Shown here: positions 1-6,123 of the stretch, in pieces
How the letters are laid out: each line of letters opens with the position of its first letter
How positions within the stretch are numbered: the first letter of the stretch is position 1
Notes under the pieces: generated by a model
Databases searched by the model: none
What the model saw: the letters and a program-made list of their open reading frames with translations, nothing else
What the model was told of the DNA's origin: nothing
Assembly: GCA_030605675.1 (NCBI GenBank)
Contig: JAUWHV010000027.1
Span: forward strand, 1-10,372
DNA length: 10,372 nt
DNA from: Deltaproteobacteria bacterium
GTDB taxonomy: Bacteria > Desulfobacterota > Dissulfuribacteria > Dissulfuribacterales > UBA3076
Reading direction: 5' to 3'
Translations under genes and position numbers: made by a program

Positions 1-1
1 A

Positions 2-850
2 CTATAACCCCACTTCACCTGGTCTGAACCTAATTCCTATTTCCAGCGGACCGGGTCTCAAGGCCCGAGGCAATGGAGGGAAAGGGCTTGCCTTTTGTAC
101 TGCTCTAATGGCCGACTGGTCAAACAGGGCATGACCTGACTTGTGTTCATACTCGGCCTTGACTACCCTTCCGTCCTGCGCAATTCGAACCACCACAATG
201 GATGTCAGGCCGGCCTTGTCAAGGAGTTGCTCAGGAAGAACCCAGTGGTTCCGGACCCTGGCCCAAATCTCGGTACAATAGAGCCTGAGCACTTCATTCT
301 GCTGTCCGCTCCCTGCCCCTGTTTCCGCAGCAGCCGTTGTTGCGGTTCTTTTTGTCTTGGCCTCAACGCTGGATCTTATGGCGCTCAATCTATTCTTGAT
401 AACGGCTTCCGACTCTTTTTCCTTTACACGTTCCTCAAGATTTTTTAAACGCTTACTCAAGAGTTTTTCTGTATCCTTGGTAGCAACCGGTTTTGGTTTA
501 GGCTTCTTAGTGGCCTTAGGCTTTTTAGGGCGAAGAGACACTGCCTTTTTCGGCTTTGGCTTTGATTTTGTTGGCAAAGGCGCTACCTTGGCCTCTTTTT
601 TTTTGACTTTTTGGATCTTTGGTTTTGGTTTAACAATCGGAGCCTGCTTTTTTGGTTCAGCAGCCTTTGGCGAGGGCAGGTCTACTGTCTCAAAGAGTTT
701 AACAGTATATACCGGTGGCATTGGTCGAGATCTTTCCCATAAATTGGGCGCAACTATAGAGAGTACAGCCAACGCAAGGTGTATCCCAATGGCCCCTATG
801 AACGCAGACTTCCAATTCTCGTTAACCGGACCTGCTATCCCCTTTGACAT
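2..850 (-). CDS. tolA: TolA/TonB-like periplasm-spanning energy-transducing protein
   Basis: This 282-residue protein is the likely arm linking the inner-membrane TolQR motor to the outer membrane. What is seen: a short cytoplasmic N-terminus; one membrane anchor at about residues 15-34 with a histidine (H24), placed like the His of TonB/TolA anchors; a Lys/Pro-rich stretch at about 45-128 with repeated PKPK-type motifs; a charged helical, probably coiled-coil segment at about 125-170; and a C-terminal TonB/TolA-type domain from about 188 to the end (YCTEIWARVRNHW, then VVVRIAQDGRVVKA). The ATG start lies inside the end of tolR (29-bp overlap), and only a weak purine stretch (aaagaag) precedes it, so translation probably depends on tolR. 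The stop codon is the last feature before the left edge. The tolQ-tolR context favours TolA over TonB, but sequence alone does not settle it. Confidence 0.88.
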   Translation of the reverse strand: MSKGIAGPVNENWKSAFIGAIGIHLALAVLSIVAPNLWERSRPMPPVYTVKLFETVDLPSPKAAEPKKQAPIVKPKPKIQKVKKKEAKVAPLPTKSKPKPKKAVSLRPKKPKATKKPKPKPVATKDTEKLLSKRLKNLEERVKEKESEAVIKNRLSAIRSSVEAKTKRTATTAAAETGAGSGQQNEVLRLYCTEIWARVRNHWVLPEQLLDKAGLTSIVVVRIAQDGRVVKAEYEHKSGHALFDQSAIRAVQKASPFPPLPRALRPGPLEIGIRFRPGEVGL

Positions 851-1304
851 TCTTCTTTGACTCAGATCGTTTCTGTTTCGTTTTAGAAGGGTCCAGGGGC
901 TCAGTCACCAGGCCAAGATCCTCTATGCCCGCCTCACGAATTGTGGCCATCACTCTGGCTACCGTCCCATAGGCAACGGCCCTGTCTGCTTTAAGAAGGA
1001 CCTGTTGGGCCAGTCCCTCGTGCTTCATCTCGGCAAGGCGCCGTTTTAAAACTTCTTGGTCCACAGCGACTTTATTGAGATAGACTTTTCCCTTCTCATT
1101 AACCGTGATAACTATGTTCTTCTTCTTTTGGGGAAGAGACTTGGCCGTGGTCTTTGGGAGCTTAACGTCCAGCCCCTTGGTCATCATTGGTGCCGCGACC
1201 ATGAAGATAATCAAAAGCACTATGACCACGTCTACCAGGGGCGTTACGTTTATTTCGGACATATAGCGCCGCTTACCGTTTCCCAGTCTTGAATTATTAG
1301 CCAT
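822..1304 (-). CDS. tolR: TolR/ExbD family proton-channel subunit
   Basis: This 160-residue inner-membrane protein would form the proton-driven motor with TolQ and drive TolA. A basic N-terminus (GKRRY) is followed by the family signature SEINVTPLVDVVIVLLIIFM. The single membrane helix spans about residues 20-41 and carries D25, which matches the essential proton-binding Asp of TolR/ExbD. The periplasmic domain follows, with NEKGKVYLN and VLLKADRAVAYGTVARVM typical of ExbD/TolR. The last 20 or so residues form an unusually Lys/Ser-rich tail whose codons overlap the start of tolA. It starts 11 bp after the tolQ stop, with a Shine-Dalgarno-like gagga five bases before the ATG. The tolQRA order argues for Tol rather than Exb. 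Confidence 0.94.
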   Translation of the reverse strand: MANNSRLGNGKRRYMSEINVTPLVDVVIVLLIIFMVAAPMMTKGLDVKLPKTTAKSLPQKKKNIVITVNEKGKVYLNKVAVDQEVLKRRLAEMKHEGLAQQVLLKADRAVAYGTVARVMATIREAGIEDLGLVTEPLDPSKTKQKRSESKKNVKGDSRSG

Positions 1305-1315
1305 TCAGTCCTCTC

Positions 1316-2029
1316 TTATGGTTCCTGAGAAGTCCCCTTGCCATGAAGGAGTTGCCTTTCCACAGTATTTAAAAAATCGTTTGAAAATCCCTGGAGTTGA
1401 ATCTCCAGCCTGCCCATCCAACTCATAAAACCATTAAATGCAATGACTGCGGGTATCGCGGCTGCAAGGCCTGCGGCTGTAGCAACCAGGGCCTCTGAGA
1501 TACCAGGGGCTACTGTAGCAAGACTTGCCGAGCCCTTGAGTCCGATACTGTGAAAACTTTTCATGATTCCCCACACAGTACCAAAGAGGCCGATAAAAGG
1601 GGCGGCATTTCCAGTAGTTGCCAGAAAGGGAAGTGTACGTTCCATGGCTGCCAACTCTTCCTGAATACCCTTGTTAAGGCTTCTTTCCAGGGTCTCAAGC
1701 CACACCCTCAGGCCAATAGCCGTGTCCCTGGGTTTAGGACATTTCTGAAGACGCTTCAACTCTTTATATCCTTCAAGAAAAACTCCTGCCATAGGGGTCT
1801 CCGGCATTACCCTCGCGTGGCTATAGGCCTGAGTGAGGCTGGGACTTTCCCAAAACAGCCTTTCAAAATCCTCATTCCCAAGTCTTGCCTGACGAAATCG
1901 TTTGATCTTTACCAGTATTACGGTCCAGCAAAGGATTGAAAAGACCACTAGCATTATAAGAACCATTTTGACCACAGGTCCTGCCCCGATCATCATGGTC
2001 CATACGTTCGCCGTTGTATCAACCTCCAT
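1316..2029 (-). CDS. tolQ: TolQ/ExbB/MotA-family proton-channel protein
   Basis: This 237-residue polytopic inner-membrane protein is the channel-forming partner of TolR in the Tol envelope-constriction and outer-membrane-integrity machine. Three membrane helices are seen: about residues 18-40, about 132-155 (LPFLATTGNAAPFIGLFGTV, the conserved MotA/TolQ/ExbB signature) and about 173-199 (EALVATAAGLAAAIPAVIAFN). A long cytoplasmic segment lies between the first two. The Thr residues in helices 2 and 3 that line the proton path of TolQ/ExbB are present (for example T184). The length matches TolQ. The start is the ATG preceded by GGAGG nine bases upstream. It is probably the first gene of its cluster, separated by 145 bp from mqnD. 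Confidence 0.94.
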   Translation of the reverse strand: MEVDTTANVWTMMIGAGPVVKMVLIMLVVFSILCWTVILVKIKRFRQARLGNEDFERLFWESPSLTQAYSHARVMPETPMAGVFLEGYKELKRLQKCPKPRDTAIGLRVWLETLERSLNKGIQEELAAMERTLPFLATTGNAAPFIGLFGTVWGIMKSFHSIGLKGSASLATVAPGISEALVATAAGLAAAIPAVIAFNGFMSWMGRLEIQLQGFSNDFLNTVERQLLHGKGTSQEP

Positions 2030-2066
2030 ATTTGATGTCCTCCAGACAAATAATTAGTGCTTTAAA

Positions 2067-2078
2067 GGTAACCGTTTA
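2067..2078 (+). repeat. Copy 1 of dispersed motif GGTAACCGTTYA
   Basis: GGTAACCGTTTA lies 12 bases from the AAATTGG inverted repeat and 38 bases upstream of the tolQ start. Related copies occur at 3132-3143 (reverse orientation) and 10162-10173. All three are intergenic and next to short 7-base repeats, which suggests a common dispersed element. Confidence 0.6.
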
Positions 2079-2089
2079 TGGAACATTGA

Positions 2090-2156
2090 AATTAGAAATT
2101 GGAAATTTGGCCTTCACGCTTTTGTTTTATCTATCTCCAATTTCCAATTTCCAATT
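2090..2156. repeat. AT-rich inverted repeat of GAAATTG-type heptamers
   Basis: The left arm (2090-2110) and right arm (2137-2156) are nearly perfect inverted copies. Each arm consists of tandem 7-base units of the form AAATTGG, or CCAATTT on the right. The 26-base loop (2111-2136) has no obvious feature. The element fills most of the gap between mqnD and tolQ, so it would lie either in the tolQ leader or between two transcripts. It lacks a GC-rich stem followed by a U-run on the minus strand, so it is not a standard terminator. Confidence 0.8.
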
Positions 2157-2174
2157 AATCCCACGCATATGTGC

Positions 2175-3044
2175 TCATGGACATGGGCCTTCCAGTGCCT
2201 TTTGTAAGTTCATGCCGGGCCTAAAGGAAAATGCCCCCTTTTTTTGTCCTTGTTCCAAAAGAAATTCCACTGCCTTTATACCCTCCTCGCCGAGATCCAG
2301 GGTATATTGGTTTACATAGAGATCTATGTGTTTTCTCATAACCTCGTAAGACATCTCCTGTGCATGCTCCATTACAAAATCCCAAACGGCCTCAGGGTTC
2401 TCAAAAGCTGATCTGATACTCATTCCAAGGGCCGCATCTATTGCCTGCAACAATTCAATACCCAGGGAACGCCTGGCGATGATTCCGCCCAGGGGAATCG
2501 GAAATCCGGTCTTTTCTTCCCACCAGGCCCCAAGATCCTGGATGCAAATTAGACCAAGGTCATGATAGGTAAATCTGGTCTCATGTATGATTATCCCTCC
2601 ATCCACCTCTCCCCCGGCAACCGCTTGGGCGATAAGGGCGAAGTTCATAGGCACCAGCTCTTTAACTTCTGGAGCGAAGAGCTTCAAAAGAAGTGCTGCG
2701 GTCGTATATTCGCCGGGTATGGCAATTCTGTATTGTTCAAAACCCTGAGGGTCTAAGGGTGCTCTTGCAAGCAACAAGGGCCCGCAGCCACGCCCCATGG
2801 CGCTACCTGACCTGAGGAGCATGTAGTCATCCAGGACATGCCCCAGCACATGAAAAGACACCTTGCTTATATCAATAGATCTGGCAAGGACCCTCTGATT
2901 CAGCTCTTCCACATCCGCTATTAAGGGTGATAGCTTATACTGTAAGGGCACTTTGTTGTGAAGCAGGGCATAGAAAATAAAGGTGTCGTTAGGGCAGGAA
3001 GAAAGCCCCAGGGTAATCCTGTTGTTGTTCCCGATATTCTCCAT
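2175..3044 (-). CDS. mqnD: 1,4-dihydroxy-6-naphthoate synthase (menaquinone, futalosine pathway)
   Basis: MqnD converts cyclic dehypoxanthine futalosine to 1,4-dihydroxy-6-naphthoate, a late ring-forming step of the futalosine route to menaquinone. Family hallmarks seen are LSSCPNDTFIF near the N-terminus, LLRSGSAMGRGCGPLLLAR, IAIPGEYTTA, GGIIIHETRFTY (holding the His expected to be catalytic) and TGFPIPLGGIIARR. These distinguish MqnD from the related MqnA. The ATG at 3044 gives 289 residues beginning MENIGNNNR. A TTG nine bases upstream (to 3053) would add three residues. Neither start has a convincing Shine-Dalgarno, so the start is uncertain. The gene lies 127 bp after mqnB, from which it is separated by a GGTTCAA repeat. 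It is presumably on the same transcript, since both enzymes serve one pathway. Confidence 0.96.
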   Translation of the reverse strand: MENIGNNNRITLGLSSCPNDTFIFYALLHNKVPLQYKLSPLIADVEELNQRVLARSIDISKVSFHVLGHVLDDYMLLRSGSAMGRGCGPLLLARAPLDPQGFEQYRIAIPGEYTTAALLLKLFAPEVKELVPMNFALIAQAVAGGEVDGGIIIHETRFTYHDLGLICIQDLGAWWEEKTGFPIPLGGIIARRSLGIELLQAIDAALGMSIRSAFENPEAVWDFVMEHAQEMSYEVMRKHIDLYVNQYTLDLGEEGIKAVEFLLEQGQKKGAFSFRPGMNLQKALEGPCP

Positions 3045-3082
3045 AATCAACAATAGCTATAGCCATTTACAAAATATGTATA

Positions 3083-3116
3083 GGTTCAAAGGTTCAAGGT
3101 TCAAGGTTCAGGGTTA
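3083..3116. repeat. GGTTCAA tandem repeat
   Basis: About four copies of a 7-base unit lie between mqnB and mqnD: GGTTCAAA, GGTTCAA, GGTTCAA, then GGTTCAGGGTTA. The last 12 bases (3105-3116) recur exactly at 10176-10187 upstream of nikR. Sixteen bases further on is a TGAACGGTTACC motif (3132-3143) whose TTGAAC could pair with GTTCAA of the repeats, so the region could fold as a hairpin in RNA. Confidence 0.8.
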
Positions 3117-3131
3117 GAGAACGATGAAAAT

Positions 3132-3143
3132 TGAACGGTTACC
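3132..3143 (-). repeat. Copy 2 of dispersed motif GGTAACCGTTYA
   Basis: TGAACGGTTACC is the reverse complement of GGTAACCGTTCA. It lies between the mqnB stop and the GGTTCAA array. It matches the motif upstream of tolQ at 11 of 12 positions and the one upstream of nikR at 11 of 12. Confidence 0.6.
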
Positions 3144-3171
3144 AAAATAATTAGGTTTTGCGTGTGCCTCG

Positions 3172-3825
3172 CTAATCCGACAAAACCCCAAGGACCTTTT
3201 CCAGGACTTTGGCTGTTGCATCCAGGGCCTGGTCCAGCCTCCAGTTTTTTTTGTCAAGATCGCCCACCCAGTTGCTTATACCACGAAACTCAAGGAGAGG
3301 GACCTGATAGTAATTGCAGACCTGCGCGGCCGCGGCCCCTTCCATGTTTTCCGCAATAGATTTAAACCGTTCATGCAAGTCACGGGCCCTCTCACTGGTG
3401 CCTGTAACGCAGGAGACAGTGACCATCGGGCCGCAGCGAATGCCAAGCTTTTTTACAATATCCGACTTAATGATTCGGCGCCATCCGGGCTCAAGAGCAA
3501 ACTCTGTCTGCGTTTCATCTCCTTCCAAGGAAATCGGCTCGATCCCCGAAGGACCTTGACGGCCCAGATCACCATAGGCTTCGGAGCTTGCAAGGCATAC
3601 ATCCTCAAGCTCTACATCCGCCCACTGGTATGCCCCTGCCACACCAGTCAGGATTACTGTATATGGTGCACCTCTGCTCTCAATAAATCTTGTCAGCTCA
3701 AAAGAGGTGCTACCCGGTCCAAGGCCGCACACTAAGTGAGGGCATTTGTATCTGCCGGCAAGCGGGAGAAAAGACTCCATTTCCCTTTTTGTGGGAGATA
3801 CAATCAGAATTTGGGGAACGGTCAT
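3172..3825 (-). CDS. mqnB: Futalosine hydrolase (menaquinone, futalosine pathway)
   Basis: MqnB cleaves futalosine to dehypoxanthine futalosine plus hypoxanthine. It belongs to the nucleoside phosphorylase/MTA-SAH nucleosidase fold. Seen in the 217-residue product are a VSPTKREMESF N-terminal strand/helix, VCGLGPGSTS, VILTGVAGAY, and the strongest signature ENMEGAAAAQVC at about 159-170, where the Met-Glu pair binds ribose in this fold. It continues with VPLLEFRGISNWVG and W-R-L-D-Q-A near the C-terminus, typical of MqnB. I chose the ATG at 3825 over a GTG at 3861. It has AAGGA seven bases upstream, and it forms an ATGA overlap with the stop of the preceding cysteine-rich gene, indicating translational coupling. 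mqnD follows downstream. Confidence 0.93.
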   Translation of the reverse strand: MTVPQILIVSPTKREMESFLPLAGRYKCPHLVCGLGPGSTSFELTRFIESRGAPYTVILTGVAGAYQWADVELEDVCLASSEAYGDLGRQGPSGIEPISLEGDETQTEFALEPGWRRIIKSDIVKKLGIRCGPMVTVSCVTGTSERARDLHERFKSIAENMEGAAAAQVCNYYQVPLLEFRGISNWVGDLDKKNWRLDQALDATAKVLEKVLGVLSD

Positions 3826-4334
3826 ATTTGTGTCCTTAAAAGTCGCTCCAGTTGCCAACACAGGAAGAGCTCTTTACCCGACTGGGCTCTCAGAGCTGTA
3901 AGTTCTGCCGGACTCAGCAGGTCAGTAATCCGTGAGCATAGATAATTGATACAAAAGTGGTGCCGTGCAAAGAGCTGACAGCCCGTGGGACCGAGAAACA
4001 GACAGTCTTTTTTCCCAAGACGACGTTCAGTGGGTATCTTCCTTTCCAGAAGCAAATTGAGCAGCAACACAAACTCATCATACCAATCTTCAATACCAGC
4101 CCCGCAACAGCCGCCACCCGGGACCTCGGTCGCGCACATGGCACATTCTGTCACTACACCCAACTTCTCCATTAGTTCATAGCTCCTTGAAATCTCTTTT
4201 CTGTAAAGTCCAAGGAGCCGGTTAATTTCGCTATCTACTGCTAGATCTTTTCCATGTTTTTCCCATAAATATTCGGCCAGAGCGATTTTTTCTTCAATAG
4301 ATAATTCATTTGAGTATAAACTAAAGCCGGGCAT
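3822..4334 (-). CDS. Uncharacterised cysteine-rich protein coupled to mqnB
   Basis: I do not recognise a family with certainty. The 170-residue product has no signal peptide or membrane segment, so it is probably cytoplasmic. Residues 1-60 are charged and helical. The middle holds a dense cysteine set: C64-x2-C67, C76-C77 in GGGCCG, C111, C119, C128, C133, and C159 near the end. The spacing (CxxC, then C-x7-C-x8-C-x4-C) resembles metal- or iron-sulfur-binding proteins in the broad YkgJ/CxxCxxxC style, but that is only a resemblance. It begins 30 bp after the hydrolase gene, in the same frame, and its TGA stop overlaps the mqnB ATG as ATGA. Co-translation with futalosine hydrolase hints at a role tied to menaquinone synthesis or redox. 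No clear Shine-Dalgarno precedes the ATG. Confidence 0.75.
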   Translation of the reverse strand: MPGFSLYSNELSIEEKIALAEYLWEKHGKDLAVDSEINRLLGLYRKEISRSYELMEKLGVVTECAMCATEVPGGGCCGAGIEDWYDEFVLLLNLLLERKIPTERRLGKKDCLFLGPTGCQLFARHHFCINYLCSRITDLLSPAELTALRAQSGKELFLCWQLERLLRTQI

Positions 4335-4364
4335 TGTCCGTAACCGCTCACACTTCCTGCTGGT

Positions 4365-5132
4365 TCAAAAAACCAGGCGCATAAAATCTTCTGCCAGTAT
4401 TATGGGACCTTTGTATACCTTGCTGCAGGGTGTGATCAGGTCATGCTCATCGCAATTCGGATAAAAATGGTTAAGGAGCAATCGCTTAACTCCGGCATCC
4501 CGGGCGATTTTGCCTGCTTCAGAGGGAGTCAAGTGCCCTGGGATCTTATAGCCTTCAGGGGCTGCGCACTCTAAAACCAGAAGGTCAGTGCCCTGAGCAA
4601 GCTCTATCAGTTCATCACAGAAATCAGTATCTCCTGAAAATACCACTGATCTTCCATCCGATGTCTCGATTCTATAGGCCAGGCTCTGGGGAGTATGTTT
4701 GGTGGGCGCACTTCGTATTGTAAGGGGAGGGAACTGCATTGCTGCTTTTATCTCCGGTGGTATTTCTTCGAAGATGATTTTCCCGGGCTCAGGTTCCACC
4801 CAATGTCCGAATGCCTGTATCAGGGATTGATAAAACTGCTTGAGCCCTTCAGCAGCCAGGACCATCACAGGAGAATTCCTCTCGTATCCGGGCGGATACC
4901 TTGTGGCAAAAATAAAGGGTGCCAGCTCCCCTATGTGGTCCGGGTGGAAGTGTGTATAGAGCAAGATATCAAGCGTATTATAGGATATGCCCGCCTTAAC
5001 CAGTTGTCTTAAGGTCCCCGCAGCACTGTCTATGAGCAGGGTCTGTCCCTCGACCCTTAAACAGGTAGCAGGACCGGCCCTCCTTATGGAAGGGACACCT
5101 GTTCCGGAGCCAAGCACGATTATCTCCATCAT
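4365..5132 (-). CDS. Metallo-beta-lactamase-fold hydrolase, RNase Z-like
   Basis: This 255-residue cytoplasmic hydrolase has the full metal-ligand set of the glyoxalase II/RNase Z superfamily. THFHPDHIG gives H61, H63, D65 and H66, followed by H146 (TKHTP), D168 (FSGDTDF) and H222 (LLNHFYP), enough for two zinc ions. The N-terminal VLGSGTGVP and the GHLTPSEAG motif (H200) are what RNase Z and close relatives show, so tRNA 3'-end processing is possible. The insert at about 80-135 is short and has no obvious flexible exosite arm, so it may instead be a related phosphodiesterase or an uncharacterised MBL hydrolase. Two ATGs occur in tandem. The first is chosen because AAGGAG lies eight bases before it. 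It is the first gene after the 254-bp palindrome-bearing gap and so probably heads the transcript with the menaquinone genes. Confidence 0.85.
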   Translation of the reverse strand: MMEIIVLGSGTGVPSIRRAGPATCLRVEGQTLLIDSAAGTLRQLVKAGISYNTLDILLYTHFHPDHIGELAPFIFATRYPPGYERNSPVMVLAAEGLKQFYQSLIQAFGHWVEPEPGKIIFEEIPPEIKAAMQFPPLTIRSAPTKHTPQSLAYRIETSDGRSVVFSGDTDFCDELIELAQGTDLLVLECAAPEGYKIPGHLTPSEAGKIARDAGVKRLLLNHFYPNCDEHDLITPCSKVYKGPIILAEDFMRLVF

Positions 5133-5202
5133 TTTTTTAACTCCTTTAAATTGAGCGATTAGCCTTGTATGTTTCTTTTACCACTACGAGGTATTTTCAC
5201 GG

Positions 5203-5335
5203 TAAACTGAACCGCGAAGACGCTAAGTCCGCTAAGAAATACTTTTTATCCAGCCGGTAACGGTCCGGCTGGATAAGTATCTTTTTTGTATTTAACTTAG
5301 CGCTCTTTGCGCCTTAGCGGTTAGCTATTAGTTTA
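5203..5335. repeat. 133-bp nested palindromic element with CGCTAAG-type repeats
   Basis: The element is bounded by TAAACT (5203-5208) and its inverse AGTTTA (5330-5335). Moving inward, the left arm (about 5209-5244) has the tandem units CGCGAAGA, CGCTAAGTC and CGCTAAG, followed by AAATAC. The right arm (about 5287-5328) is a close inverted copy (GTATTTAACTTAGCGC... CTTAGCGGTTAG). At the centre a perfect 12-bp stem, TTATCCAGCCGG (5247-5258) with CCGGCTGGATAA (5266-5277), encloses the 7-base loop TAACGGT. It occupies over half of the only gap above 250 bp between genes and carries no ORF. The layout suggests a small non-autonomous mobile or REP-like element. A T-run follows only on the plus strand, where no gene needs terminating. 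Confidence 0.8.
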
Positions 5336-5386
5336 ATGATTATCGGTCTGGTCGCCCTGACAAGACAGCTAAACGCTCAACTTAGG

Positions 5387-6118
5387 TTACAGATTTAACG
5401 GAACAAGTTCTATCTGTCCCCAGATTCCAAGTTTTGTTCCCTTTATAATCACTCCTCCCAGGATTCCCGGAATTTTTTGTAATGCATTGAGCCCTGAGTC
5501 TATATCTTTTTCTGTTCTTACCATATTCCCTATAGATGTTGCAGTTGCATCCGCCAAAGATACGGATTGAGAGACTATAGTCACCGCATCTGCCTTTCCA
5601 AGACTCCTTGAGTGACCCACTGTGCCCGATGAGGTGCATATCCCCAACGGTCTCCGGTTGGGAGCAACGGCAATGCCGACTCGTCCGCTAAGTGGCGAAG
5701 TGCCTGCCCAAATGGCTGAAGTAATTGGCTCAAGGACCCGGAGGAATATGTCTCCACCATTTTCCACTATAACCTCACCTGAAGTAAGCTCCACACATCT
5801 TTTGCCGATATGCTGGGCAATAGCACCGGCCACTGCGGCCATTGGGCCGACACCAGCGGTTGCGGAACTTTCTAACATATCCCTGGCTACGGCAGGGGCA
5901 AATGGGTCATCAGGTAAGGGGGTATAGCTTTCGAGAAAACCAGGGTGGCTGCGGGCATAATCCTCAATAGAGAGCCTGACCTCTATGACCCATGTTGAGA
6001 CTTCATTTTCAAGATTGCGGTCAGACTGTATGTGAAGGTCGGTTTCCTGGTGGCGGACTTGAAAGCCGGTCAGGCCGTTTCTGGCTATAAAAGAACGGTA
6101 TGTGCGCTTTTCTCCCAC
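5387..6118 (-). CDS. UPF0280 family protein (ApbE-like, function unknown)
   Basis: This 243-residue protein belongs to the family found in methanogenic archaea and deltaproteobacteria and described as ApbE-superfamily (COG2122). Seen features are YRSFIARNGL at the start, ATAGVGPMAAVAGAIA (about 86-101), ENGGDIFL (119-126), ICTSSGTVGHSRSLGKADAVTIVS (160-183) and ADATATSIGN (189-198). ENGGDI, TSSGTVGHS and ADATAT parallel the LGGD, TSG..H and ADALAT motifs of the flavin transferase ApbE. An FMN- or nucleotide-related activity is therefore a reasonable but unproven inference. There is no lipoprotein signal or membrane segment, so it is probably cytoplasmic, unlike exported ApbE. It starts with GTG, five bases after the gpsA stop, with no strong Shine-Dalgarno, which suggests coupling to gpsA translation. 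Confidence 0.9.
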   Translation of the reverse strand: MGEKRTYRSFIARNGLTGFQVRHQETDLHIQSDRNLENEVSTWVIEVRLSIEDYARSHPGFLESYTPLPDDPFAPAVARDMLESSATAGVGPMAAVAGAIAQHIGKRCVELTSGEVIVENGGDIFLRVLEPITSAIWAGTSPLSGRVGIAVAPNRRPLGICTSSGTVGHSRSLGKADAVTIVSQSVSLADATATSIGNMVRTEKDIDSGLNALQKIPGILGGVIIKGTKLGIWGQIELVPLNL

Positions 6119-6123
6119 GGGCT

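Noticed and set aside
357..860. 167-codon plus-strand open frame rich in Phe, Gly and Leu
   Set aside because: It is the reverse shadow of the Lys/Pro-rich tolA linker. The low-complexity Lys codons become Phe and Leu codons on the other strand.
3083..3143. CRISPR array
   Set aside because: The repeat units are 7 bases with no spacers between them, and no cas gene is present.
3826..3861. Upstream GTG start for mqnB
   Set aside because: The ATG at 3825 has a well-spaced AAGGA and the ATGA overlap. The extra 12 residues have no family match.
5241..5287. Plus-strand terminator formed by the central hairpin and following T-run
   Set aside because: The hairpin and six T residues have the right form, but no plus-strand gene exists to terminate. 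The stem is better explained as the core of the palindromic element.
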